Source: a virus
Reading direction: 5' to 3' (one strand)
IMG/VR virus record: IMGVR_UViG_3300020477_000024
Coordinates: 1-61,164 of that record
DNA length: 61,164 bases
Part shown: positions 45,769-52,335 of the stretch, one piece after another
Numbering within the stretch: position 1 is the first letter of the stretch
Layout of the letters: each line of letters starts with the position of its first letter
The notes under the pieces: model-generated
Told to the model about the DNA's origin: nothing
Database searches by the model: none
Seen by the model: only the letters and a program-made list of their open reading frames with translations
Program-made: the position numbers and the translations under genes

Positions 45769-46028
45769 ATTCTCTCCTTATAGATATACCAAGTTATGAC
45801 ACATACTACTGTCATAATAAAACCTGATGAATAATTGAACGTCAACCAAAATGCATCCAACCCTTTCATCAATACATATCCTAGACCACATAAGTAACCT
45901 AGACCATTTATCAAAAGCATAATCAGACTAACATCGTCCGATTTTTTTCTTCGGATCATTTTTACAATTTGCGGTACATATGCAATGCTAAATGATACCG
46001 ATAAAATTATACCTAATATATTTGCCAT
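45765..46028 (-). CDS. SemiSWEET/PQ-loop membrane transporter (87 aa)
   Basis: SemiSWEETs are three-helix sugar transporters that work as dimers. The protein has three hydrophobic segments: residues ~3-23, ~34-54 and ~62-83. The first ends in the PQ-loop motif SIAYVPQIVKMI followed by RRKKSDDVSL, the second begins with IMLLINGLGYLCGLGY. Length is normal for the family (about 85-95). It starts the operon SemiSWEET, 69 aa, flagellin, gp33. Sugar transport in the host membrane is inferred from the family. The upstream sequence lacks an obvious ribosome binding site. Confidence 0.85.
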   Translation of the reverse strand: MANILGIILSVSFSIAYVPQIVKMIRRKKSDDVSLIMLLINGLGYLCGLGYVLMKGLDAFWLTFNYSSGFIMTVVCVITWYIYKERI

Positions 46029-46043
46029 ATGTTTTTAAATCGT

Positions 46044-46075
46044 GCCACACTATTATATCCCATAGGTAGTGTGGC
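46044..46075 (-). promoter_or_regulatory. Perfect 9 bp inverted repeat upstream of SemiSWEET
   Basis: GCCACACTA (46044-46052) pairs with TAGTGTGGC (46067-46075) around a 14-base loop; the minus strand contains TATAAT across the edge of the loop. It has no T-run on either side, so an operator or mRNA structure is more likely than a terminator. Confidence 0.45.
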
Positions 46076-46122
46076 TTACCTTCGTTATACCGCTTGGGTT
46101 GCTATAACTCTTGGGGTACAAC

Positions 46123-46395
46123 TTAAAATGTATTCCCTTCGGAATCCATTTCATAATCAGACGATGAGATAGTAATCTCTTTGTCTGAAATCGGTGAAAC
46201 TTGAAAATTGGAAGATGGTGTAATTGTCAAATCAGGCAAAACAGAAGTGTTCGTGGTTGTCTGTGGTGTACGAATATTGACAATTGCATAATCAAGCAAT
46301 TCCTTAACCTCTTGTACATTGTTTGCTTGTATCTCTACCTCAAATTTGGGATTCATCGCATCAATTCTCATTGAGATTTTTGAATCATTTTCCAT
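46123..46395 (-). CDS. Hypothetical protein (90 aa)
   Basis: I chose ATG at 46395 because GGGGAGAAATAAAA precedes it; the longer frame to 46416 lacks a site. The N-terminal half is predicted alpha/beta (SKISMRIDAMNPKFEVEIQA, VQEVKELLDYAIVNI), the second half is Ser/Thr-rich and may be disordered. It directly follows a strong sigma70-type promoter, which suggests early expression. No family recognised. Confidence 0.6.
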   Translation of the reverse strand: MENDSKISMRIDAMNPKFEVEIQANNVQEVKELLDYAIVNIRTPQTTTNTSVLPDLTITPSSNFQVSPISDKEITISSSDYEMDSEGNTF

Positions 46396-46423
46396 TTTTT
46401 TATTTCTCCCCTTCAACGACTAT

Positions 46424-46452
46424 ATTATACCATATTTATATGTCGTTGTCAA
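46424..46452 (-). promoter_or_regulatory. Consensus sigma70 promoter with an embedded late box
   Basis: Minus-strand TTGACA (46452-46447), 17 bp spacer and TATAAT (46429-46424) match the bacterial consensus exactly. Within the spacer the sequence TATAAATA (46440-46433) matches the T4 late box, so the site could serve early and late. Confidence 0.85.
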
Positions 46453-46464
46453 GAAAAATCGACT

Positions 46465-46923
46465 TTACTTGCCAACTTTTTTTGTCGGTGAATCTTCTAA
46501 ACTATATTGGTATTTCTTTTCCAGTGATTCCAAATCTTTCAACATCATATCAAATTCATAATCAGATAGTTCAACACTATCAGGATGATTATAATAAAGG
46601 TTATTGTGATAATTCAATTCTTTGGTAAGTTCTTCTATTCGTTTTTTTGCTGTAGGACTGTCCATATCAGCAATATTAGAATCAAAATTTGCTTGGGTTT
46701 CTGACCCTACAACCTTTGATTCCTGTTTCTTTAATGGTGGTGGATCAAAAACTGCTGGTTTGTTCTGTTTTAGTTCTTCAACAAACTGATCGAAGTAATC
46801 ATTACCTTTTATTTCAATCAATCTCTGAATCCAAATATTTCCTTTGACTAGATTCTGCATCCCACCATGATCGTAGACTTCTTTTATTAGTGATTTAACA
46901 TAACTAACTTCATCAATTTTCAT
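46465..46923 (-). CDS. Protein with a C-terminal NAD-dependent DNA ligase Ia-like domain (152 aa)
   Basis: The N-terminal half (about 60 residues) starts MKIDEVSYVKSLIKEVYDHG and is followed by a charged Pro-rich linker. Residues ~90-150 match the LigA Ia domain: KKRIEELTKELNYHNNLYYN, ELSDYEFDMMLKDLESLEK, and DSPTKKVG at the end. In LigA this domain contacts the NMN half of NAD and is followed by the nucleotidyltransferase domain, which is missing here. The gene is intact and ends right at the domain border. It directly follows copy 1 of the repeated intergenic element. Function is unknown. Confidence 0.72.
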   Translation of the reverse strand: MKIDEVSYVKSLIKEVYDHGGMQNLVKGNIWIQRLIEIKGNDYFDQFVEELKQNKPAVFDPPPLKKQESKVVGSETQANFDSNIADMDSPTAKKRIEELTKELNYHNNLYYNHPDSVELSDYEFDMMLKDLESLEKKYQYSLEDSPTKKVGK

Positions 46924-46930
46924 ATTCTAT

Positions 46931-46992
46931 AACCCTTACCCCTTACATTATATTAGACGCACAAACTGCCCAAAAGGTTTAGGTCTTTTTCA
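46931..46992 (-). promoter_or_regulatory. Repeated intergenic element, copy 1
   Basis: On the minus strand: ACCTAAACCTTT, 10 bases, GTGCGTCTAATATAATG, then TAAGGGGTAAGGGTT. It contains a TATAAT 30-odd bases from the downstream ATG and may be a phage-specific (middle) promoter. Its AAGGG end may also act as the ribosome binding site. Copies 2 and 3 lie at 59208-59270 and 59733-59770. Confidence 0.65.
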
Positions 46993-46998
46993 CTTTTT

Positions 46999-47325
46999 TT
47001 AAAAATCGTGTAGATATTTTGAATTGGTTCTACGTTCTCTTTTTTCCTCAATCCGTTCTATGTCCTTTTCTTGTTCTTCGTTTAGGTGCTTTTTATGTTC
47101 ATCTCGCAAATCCCCTGCCATAGCAGTAACTCTACCAATTTTCATTAGAATTACAAACACTGAAGCGGCACTTGCTCCACCAACACCCATAAAAAATTCT
47201 TCACCTACACCCTCGAACTCAGACATTACAGGTAGGAGCAATGCAATCCAACCTGTAATCCCTGCAGCTCCATGCCAATCAGACTTATGGGTCTTATCTA
47301 TCTTTTCCTCTAAATGTTTTGGCAT
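46999..47325 (-). CDS. Two-helix membrane protein, possible holin (108 aa)
   Basis: Two hydrophobic segments (residues ~19-36, HGAAGITGWIALLLPVM, and ~44-68, FFMGVGGASAASVFVILMKI) are followed by a long charged helix (LRDEHKKHLNEEQEKDIERIEEK). This layout, and the endolysin gene about 1 kb upstream in the same operon, fits a holin. A similar topology is found in the 151 aa protein at 54984-55439, so only one of them may be the holin. No family signature was recognised. Confidence 0.6.
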   Translation of the reverse strand: MPKHLEEKIDKTHKSDWHGAAGITGWIALLLPVMSEFEGVGEEFFMGVGGASAASVFVILMKIGRVTAMAGDLRDEHKKHLNEEQEKDIERIEEKRERRTNSKYLHDF

Positions 47326-47334
47326 GATTCATCA

Positions 47335-47730
47335 CTATTCACCTCTGGTAACAGTCAAAATCTTCTGAATTTGTGCTTCAACAATCTCTTTCCTGTTAGG
47401 CCAGTGTATATAAGGATTGGTATCCGAATTTTTTGCTAGATTTAGTAGTAAAGGAATGGTTAATTTTTCGACTTGTTTCATTCGTTCTGCATAAGCAGTA
47501 TAAAGTTCTTGTTTTTTCATATCAATCTCTTCTTGATTTTTTAGTTCAAGAACAGATTTCATATATTCCAATGTATTTTCAATATCACCTAAACGTTGAG
47601 TTACACCTTCAGAACTGGCAGATACCTGTTCTAGTTTTTCCGTCTGCATCTTATTCTGTTCAACTTGATCTGAACTAACAGAAGTAATACCAAAATCGAA
47701 ATCTGTATCAAAATCTAAATTAAAGTCCAT
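47335..47730 (-). CDS. Conserved hypothetical protein with coiled coil (131 aa)
   Basis: The Asp/Phe-rich start (MDFNLDFDTDFDFG) is followed by a coiled-coil region (residues ~25-95) and a C-terminal DTNPYIHWPNRKEIVEAQIQ segment. The YIHWPNR motif recurs in marine T4-like phage proteins I have seen as conserved hypotheticals. It overlaps the end of the nuclease gene by 11 bases and has a GAGGTATATTCAA leader. A link to DNA metabolism is suggested by the neighbouring nuclease. Confidence 0.7.
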   Translation of the reverse strand: MDFNLDFDTDFDFGITSVSSDQVEQNKMQTEKLEQVSASSEGVTQRLGDIENTLEYMKSVLELKNQEEIDMKKQELYTAYAERMKQVEKLTIPLLLNLAKNSDTNPYIHWPNRKEIVEAQIQKILTVTRGE

Positions 47731-48391
47731 TTGAATATACCTCGTAATAGTACTTGATAGAACCTAATAGATGTTCCGACCAATTATCACGATGCTCTAG
47801 GAAAATCTGTGGATTATCATCCGCAACTGTGATAAGAACAACTAACTGTGTAATAGGAATACCCGTTCTTTCTTCCCACATGATAGAATACGCACATGCT
47901 TGTTGGAAATAATCGGTAATCCATTCTCGTTTTTTGGGTTTTTTCGATGTTTTAAAATCTATAATCGACAATTTTCCATTATACTCAGCAACACAGTCAA
48001 CACGACCAGCAGTTTTTAAGTAATCTGACCACAAACAAACTTCCTGTGCATGTATGTTATTAATATTTTCTTTGAGAATCGGCATCAATGGTATAAACAT
48101 ATCCATTGATATAAAATCACTTTCACTTTCAAAATCGAAATCATTATTCAAATAATCCTCTACCATTTCATGAACTCTGGAACCAATTCTAATTGAACGA
48201 GTAGAAATTTTATCTGCCTTTTCCTCTCCGATTCGTTTCTTCCACTTTTTAATACCGTCTATTTTATCAGGGTTTTTACCCAATATAGTAGTGATGGATG
48301 GGTACTTTTCAGTACCCACCACATAATGTCTATTTCCGTTTATCTCCTCAGTTAGTAATTCATCCAAAGAGTGTCCAACATGTTTAAACAT
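47720..48391 (-). CDS. PD-(D/E)XK nuclease, RecB/Cas4-like exonuclease (223 aa)
   Basis: The catalytic core of the RecB-type nuclease family is visible: RVHEMVED with His 74, GRVDCVAEYN with Asp 132, and SIIDFKTSK with Asp 145 and Lys 147. The Q-x3-Y helix YFQQACAYSI lies near 161-170. The N-terminal part with YPSITTILGKNPDK is usual in phage versions. No 4Fe-4S cysteine cluster of Cas4 is seen. It could process DNA ends in recombination or degrade host DNA. The gene overlaps its downstream neighbour, so they are coupled. Confidence 0.87.
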   Translation of the reverse strand: MFKHVGHSLDELLTEEINGNRHYVVGTEKYPSITTILGKNPDKIDGIKKWKKRIGEEKADKISTRSIRIGSRVHEMVEDYLNNDFDFESESDFISMDMFIPLMPILKENINNIHAQEVCLWSDYLKTAGRVDCVAEYNGKLSIIDFKTSKKPKKREWITDYFQQACAYSIMWEERTGIPITQLVVLITVADDNPQIFLEHRDNWSEHLLGSIKYYYEVYSNGL

Positions 48392-48395
48392 ATTA

Positions 48396-48917
48396 TTATC
48401 CTAAATTGAAACAACGTCTAATCCAACCCCTAATAAATTTCTGCTGAGAATTTCTTTTTCCGTAAAAAGACCCAACAAATACTAAGTTCCAATAAAACCC
48501 TGACCGTTCGACTTGAACTTCCCAAAGTTTCAACTTGGATGCTTCTCTTATTGTATTCGGGCCAATAGCACCATCAACATCAATGTTCCCACCCTTCGCA
48601 TTGACAGCAGTTTGTAGAATCTTGACTGCATTCCGTTGACCATGATTGACACACATATCGAAGTAAATCTCTCTGATTTCTTCGGGTAGTTTTTCTGCCT
48701 GTGATGGAATCCAGAATTCTTCTTTGTACAATGCAATTGCTTGTTCTCTGGTAAAATTTCGTACATCTTCACTAGTGAATTCATCCTCAAGGTGGTCTTC
48801 CCATACTGCTTGAGTTACGCCCCAATTAGTAGCTCCGCCTCGGTCATCTGGATCGTCCACAAAACCGCCTTCATGTGCTAATACCACTTCAATAATTTCT
48901 TCAAATGTTGTTTTCAT
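48396..48917 (-). CDS. Internal-start short form of the endolysin (173 aa)
   Basis: The ATG at 48917 (MKTTFEEIIE) is preceded by AAAGGAGATAATACA, a better ribosome binding site than that of the long form. It would produce the GH108 domain alone, at the usual length of such enzymes. Phage endolysins with in-frame internal starts are known, and mixed oligomers of long and short chains occur in some. Confidence 0.65.
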   Translation of the reverse strand: MKTTFEEIIEVVLAHEGGFVDDPDDRGGATNWGVTQAVWEDHLEDEFTSEDVRNFTREQAIALYKEEFWIPSQAEKLPEEIREIYFDMCVNHGQRNAVKILQTAVNAKGGNIDVDGAIGPNTIREASKLKLWEVQVERSGFYWNLVFVGSFYGKRNSQQKFIRGWIRRCFNLG

Positions 48918-49193
48918 TGTATTATCTCCTTTACTATATTCAACGATTGGTTCTGGTTCTGGTGCAGAATAATAATTTTCTGGTTCTGGCCAATCTGGTG
49001 CAGAATAATAATTTTCTTTCAGTTTTCTCAATACTGGATTTTCTTCTAAATGTCCTAACCATTGCTTTTCTGACATCTGACCCGATAACCAACAAGTTAA
49101 TAGGTCTTGTGCATTCTGTTCAGGACTTGGTTTTAAAACACCTTCTAATTTTTCAACCAACTTCTTCGATATTCTCTCCGATAGTAATTCCAT
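48396..49193 (-). CDS. GH108-family endolysin, long form (265 aa)
   Basis: The C-terminal 173 residues are a GH108 muramidase domain: IIEVVLAHEGGFVDDPDDRG with the catalytic Glu in HEGG, GATNWGVTQ, EFWIPSQAEKLP, and FDMCVNHGQRNAVKILQ. A peptidoglycan-binding-like DVDGAIGPNT lies near the end. The N-terminal 92 residues are extra: a helical part (LSERISKKLVEKLEGVLK) and a Pro-rich linker with ENYYSAP written twice. No signal peptide is visible, so a holin is probably needed. A strong internal start at 48917 gives the bare enzyme. TGAGGTATAGT precedes the first ATG. Confidence 0.88.
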   Translation of the reverse strand: MELLSERISKKLVEKLEGVLKPSPEQNAQDLLTCWLSGQMSEKQWLGHLEENPVLRKLKENYYSAPDWPEPENYYSAPEPEPIVEYSKGDNTMKTTFEEIIEVVLAHEGGFVDDPDDRGGATNWGVTQAVWEDHLEDEFTSEDVRNFTREQAIALYKEEFWIPSQAEKLPEEIREIYFDMCVNHGQRNAVKILQTAVNAKGGNIDVDGAIGPNTIREASKLKLWEVQVERSGFYWNLVFVGSFYGKRNSQQKFIRGWIRRCFNLG

Positions 49194-49194
49194 A

Positions 49195-49470
49195 CTATAC
49201 CTCAGTTATATTTTGACCATGACGACCCTGTTTCATATTCGGATGTGCTTTTTGTATTTCACGCAATCGGTTTTGTACATCACTTGGTGGTTTCGTTACA
49301 CCCATTCTGATACTATCAACAATTGCTGGTTGTCCAATCACCAATATAATGTTATCGGACGTACCGCAATTTGGACAAGGATTGTATCTAGGAACATTAC
49401 GACTGTCAACACTCTGTTGTTCTTCCCAAGTGTAGTCGCATTCCTTACATTTATAATCATAAAATGGCAT
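49195..49470 (-). CDS. FmdB-like zinc-ribbon protein (91 aa)
   Basis: The N-terminus MPFYDYKCKECDYTWEE with Cys 8 and 11, and CPNCG with Cys 32 and 35, form the FmdB/CxxC zinc ribbon. The rest is helical, with RLREIQKAHPNMKQG. FmdB-like small proteins are common in marine T4-like phages and may regulate transcription, though their role is unproven. GGGAGAAATAGTA precedes the start. It sits between the FkbM and endolysin genes. Confidence 0.85.
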   Translation of the reverse strand: MPFYDYKCKECDYTWEEQQSVDSRNVPRYNPCPNCGTSDNIILVIGQPAIVDSIRMGVTKPPSDVQNRLREIQKAHPNMKQGRHGQNITEV

Positions 49471-49472
49471 TA

Positions 49473-50246
49473 CTATTTCTCCCTCTTTGCATAAAAAACA
49501 TATTTTTCTTCCCCACCTTGCATTTGCCTTTGTCTGCTCACAACAGTGTGTTTATCAAACCTGTCAGTAAGTAATTTAGACTTTTCTTCAAAGGTATCAG
49601 TAGGATAAAAAGAGCAATCATGTAACTCTCCTACAAAAAGACCAATATCATCTGATGTCAATGAAGTCTTTTTAAAAAAATCGTATTCTGCTTCTTGAAT
49701 ATCCAACTTCAAAATATCTATATAATCAATTTCTAAAAAATTCATAATATCTTCTATCTTATACACATCTATACCTTCGTCTTTATGTATATACGGTTCA
49801 TCCATCAGAAGACTTTCTTGATAATATTTCTCAACCTTTGTATCGTAGTAACCCATTGTTTCTCCAACAAACTTGCTAGAAGTTTTGGTATACTCATTTC
49901 TGGTAAAATATTTTGGTTTCTTATCACCATACCAGATTCCACCTTCTATAAAGATTGAATTGTTTTTAGATACTTGTTGTATATTTTCTTTTGCTATTTC
50001 CAGAGAATAAAAATTTGGTTCAATTAAAACCGTCAAGGAATCTGGCCATAAAGATTTTGCCACATAACTAAATGCACCTATATGACTCCCACAATCAAAA
50101 ATCACTTTAGGTATTGAATTTATAATATTTTTATCCCTCAGACCATATTGATCTTCTATAACATTCCTTTGGAAAACATCCATATCATCAGGTTGATTTA
50201 CTTCATGAGCATCCACAAAAAAATCATACCCATCTATTTTTTTCAA
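49473..50246 (-). CDS. FkbM-family methyltransferase (257 aa)
   Basis: The SAM site is KVIFDCGSHIGAFSYVAK (glycine-rich strand 1) followed by LIEPNFYSLEIAKENI. The FkbM signature appears as DILKLDIQEAEYDFF near residue 178. It starts with TTG at 50246: AGGAG lies nine bases upstream and the TTG overlaps the stop of the 58 aa gene. FkbM enzymes usually methylate sugars. With the neighbouring HldE-type kinase, this suggests LPS or glycan modification, but the acceptor is unknown. It is not close in sequence to the shorter FkbM at 6165-6743. Confidence 0.82.
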   Translation of the reverse strand: MKKIDGYDFFVDAHEVNQPDDMDVFQRNVIEDQYGLRDKNIINSIPKVIFDCGSHIGAFSYVAKSLWPDSLTVLIEPNFYSLEIAKENIQQVSKNNSIFIEGGIWYGDKKPKYFTRNEYTKTSSKFVGETMGYYDTKVEKYYQESLLMDEPYIHKDEGIDVYKIEDIMNFLEIDYIDILKLDIQEAEYDFFKKTSLTSDDIGLFVGELHDCSFYPTDTFEEKSKLLTDRFDKHTVVSRQRQMQGGEEKYVFYAKREK

Positions 50247-50419
50247 TCATCATCTCCTAACCCATCTAGGATTTTGTCTATTAATTTATCAACAATTTGC
50301 TCAATAAATTCATCACCTTCTTCAAGCAATTTCTCAATCATCTTATCAACTAAATCATCAGTGCTTTCCAAAATCTGTTCCAGCACCCGATTTGCGATTT
50401 CTCTGACTAGACCTTTCAT
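50243..50419 (-). CDS. Short amphipathic helical protein (58 aa)
   Basis: A 59-codon frame starts with ATG at 50419 behind AGAGAGGTGAAAT. The product begins MKGLVREIANRVLEQILEST and is rich in Glu, Asp, Lys and Ile/Leu at helical spacing (MIEKLLEEGDEFIEQIVDKL), ending GLGDDD. Its stop overlaps the TTG start of the FkbM gene, a sign of coupling. No family recognised. Confidence 0.65.
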   Translation of the reverse strand: MKGLVREIANRVLEQILESTDDLVDKMIEKLLEEGDEFIEQIVDKLIDKILDGLGDDD

Positions 50420-50476
50420 ATTTCACCTCTCTGACCTTATACCTTCTAGGTTTAGGTTTATCCTTAATTTCACGAC

Positions 50477-50501
50477 AAAAAATGGGGTATAACCACCCCA
50501 T
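50477..50501 (-). terminator. Rho-independent terminator after the HldE-like kinase
   Basis: On the minus strand the stem ATGGGGT / ACCCCAT (50501-50495 with 50488-50482, loop of six) is followed by six T bases (50482-50477). It lies about 33 bases downstream of the kinase stop and separates it from the 58 aa/FkbM genes. Confidence 0.82.
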
Positions 50502-50533
50502 ATATTTAGTTGACCCTATAATGTTACTTATTC

Positions 50534-51487
50534 TCATAATAGTGTATCAAACTCTACAATCTCTCCATATTTAACTCGACCACAACCAAGTTGTTCGACT
50601 GAAAGACCAGCTGCTTTATTGGCATAATGAACAGACTTCCTCAAATCATTTTCCATTATCAAACTCATTGCAATGGTAGATACCACTATATCACCAGCAC
50701 CTGTAACATCAATGATTTGTCTTTTATCTGCACCAAAATATATTTGACCATTGTTAATCAACGTCATTCCTTTATCACCATCAGTTACTACATAATTCTC
50801 ACACTTTATTCTAGTATTAACTTCGGCAATCATACTATAAGTATCAGCATCAATATCATTATATTCGACAAAACGTTTTCCTAATTTGTAATACAATGCA
50901 CCCTTTAATTCTCTCATATTTGGTTTGAAAATTGTTGCCTTTTCATATTCCCAAAAATTATCAAATTTGGGATCAACTATAGTCGTGATGTCATTCTCAT
51001 TACAATATTCAATAATCAAACGTATAGTTTGTGGATTCAATGCCCCTTTATCATAATCGGACATTATTACTATCTCCGAATCTTCTAAAATAGCACCTAC
51101 ATTATGACTAGAAACAACATTATGCTCAATAATTTCCTCACGATCAACACGCAACAACTGCTTATTTTTGTTTAGGTATCGTGTCTTTAATGTTGTTGGA
51201 TGTCCTTCTATCTTATGTATGATATATGGATTTACTCCTGATTGGAAACAGAGAAGTTCTACCTTCTCTGCTTCTGCATCGGTTCCGAGTATACCAACGA
51301 GTTGAACATCAACGGTCTTTTCACCCATATATTTTAGAGCAGATGCTACATTGGCAGCTCCACCCAAACGGTATTCAACCTGATTCTGTTCAAGAATCGG
51401 AATTGGTGCTTCTGGTGATGTTCTAGTTACATCACCATGAACATACTGATCTAATATAATATCACCTATAACAACGACTTTTTTCAT
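50534..51487 (-). CDS. PfkB-family sugar kinase, HldE/RfaE heptose-7-phosphate kinase-like (317 aa)
   Basis: The protein is like the kinase domain of HldE, which makes heptose-1,7-bisphosphate for LPS inner core. Seen here: VVVIGDIILDQYVHGDVTRT, SPEAPIPIL, the GGAANVASAL substrate loop, KTRYLNKNKQLLRVD, FKPNMREL, and the catalytic DVTGAGDIVVS near residue 260. The C-terminal nucleotidyltransferase domain of HldE is absent, as in stand-alone HldA. No signal sequence. It overlaps the upstream 73 aa gene. It may alter host LPS after infection. Confidence 0.87.
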   Translation of the reverse strand: MKKVVVIGDIILDQYVHGDVTRTSPEAPIPILEQNQVEYRLGGAANVASALKYMGEKTVDVQLVGILGTDAEAEKVELLCFQSGVNPYIIHKIEGHPTTLKTRYLNKNKQLLRVDREEIIEHNVVSSHNVGAILEDSEIVIMSDYDKGALNPQTIRLIIEYCNENDITTIVDPKFDNFWEYEKATIFKPNMRELKGALYYKLGKRFVEYNDIDADTYSMIAEVNTRIKCENYVVTDGDKGMTLINNGQIYFGADKRQIIDVTGAGDIVVSTIAMSLIMENDLRKSVHYANKAAGLSVEQLGCGRVKYGEIVEFDTLL

Positions 51488-51683
51488 TTTTCTTTAACCA
51501 CCTTGTAACCTCAGTATTTTTCTCAATCCAAGAGATGGCCTCTTGTTTGTTTCCCATTACAGTTACTAATCTATGATCTCCTGTGTTGGCACGAACTGTC
51601 CAAAATTTCTTTTTCCCGTACCCTACACTTTCGTGCCTTAAACAATATAGGGGAACTTCGTCATCTCCAAAAAAGTTCTTCAT
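51462..51683 (-). CDS. Small basic hypothetical protein (73 aa)
   Basis: I chose ATG 51683 because AAAAGGAGACAAAACAGAA precedes it; the longer frame runs back into thyX. Product starts MKNFFGDDEVPLYCLRHESV and contains KKKFWTVRANTGDHRLVTVM. The C-terminus is basic (RWLKKNEKSRCYR). The end overlaps the kinase gene by 26 bases. No family recognised. Confidence 0.6.
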   Translation of the reverse strand: MKNFFGDDEVPLYCLRHESVGYGKKKFWTVRANTGDHRLVTVMGNKQEAISWIEKNTEVTRWLKKNEKSRCYR

Positions 51684-51703
51684 TTCTGTTTTGTCTCCTT
51701 TTA

Positions 51704-52330
51704 CTACTCCCGTAGTGCCTTCCAAGAAACTGGAAATTCTTTCGATGCTATAGCATCTATCTGATTGCCAATTTCTTGTGTTTCTAATTGGGCATCTGGT
51801 TTGCACCTGAGATTACAAACCCTAGCAAATGCCATTAACGTTCCCGACCAATACCATTCTGTCATCATACTCTGTGGTAGAAGCATTCGTGCCTGTTCTG
51901 GACAAATGTCTTCGTCAATCATTCTATTGTAGAGATGGGTGATTCTCTCCAATAGATGTGGATATTCTGATGTAAAGATATTTTCAACGTTACTATCAGG
52001 ATCAGAACCTTGCTTCTTATCCTTAACTCGTTGTCTCCATGCATCAGGAATATGATATTCTGGTTCAGAATCTACATATCTTCGTGATACCTCATTCCAA
52101 ACCAAACCTACTTGGTGTTTAACTAACTGCCTTGCAACAAATACTGGAGCAACAATGTGGAACTGTAAAGAACAGTGGCCAAAAGGAGTCCAATGATTGT
52201 GCCTAGCAAGATAGTCAATAAGTCTAGTATCCGCATCCGTAAACTTCTTTTTCTTTTTACCAAAACTAACCCTCGCCGCATTCACAACTGTCAAATCCGT
52301 ACCCATCTTATCAATTAATGTTACTTCCAT
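51704..52330 (-). CDS. thyX: Flavin-dependent thymidylate synthase ThyX (208 aa)
   Basis: ThyX makes dTMP with a flavin and folate. Clear matches are MEVTLIDKMGTDLTVVNAAR and VSFGKK, the WTPFGHCSLQFHI core, and VARQLVKHQVGLVWNEVSRR. The last is the ThyX motif, here KHQ instead of the classical RHR, then NEVSRR. A C-terminal ECYWSGTL-like segment is WYWSGTLMAF, followed by DAQLETQEIG. I prefer Met5 (52330) of the longer frame (52342) from the family's usual start. Many marine T4-like phages carry it. It overlaps its upstream neighbour only if the longer start is used. Confidence 0.9.
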   Translation of the reverse strand: MEVTLIDKMGTDLTVVNAARVSFGKKKKKFTDADTRLIDYLARHNHWTPFGHCSLQFHIVAPVFVARQLVKHQVGLVWNEVSRRYVDSEPEYHIPDAWRQRVKDKKQGSDPDSNVENIFTSEYPHLLERITHLYNRMIDEDICPEQARMLLPQSMMTEWYWSGTLMAFARVCNLRCKPDAQLETQEIGNQIDAIASKEFPVSWKALRE

Positions 52331-52335
52331 ATGAC

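Noticed and set aside
46044-46075. Stem-loop upstream of SemiSWEET as a terminator
   Set aside because: The stem is perfect but no T-run follows on either strand.
50430-50460. ACCTAAACC motif upstream of the 58 aa gene as a fourth copy of the repeated element
   Set aside because: Only the first nine bases match; GTGCGTCTAAT is missing.
51687-51806. Upstream extension of the 73 aa gene to 114 codons
   Set aside because: It lies within thyX in another frame, and a strong ribosome binding site supports the start at 51683.
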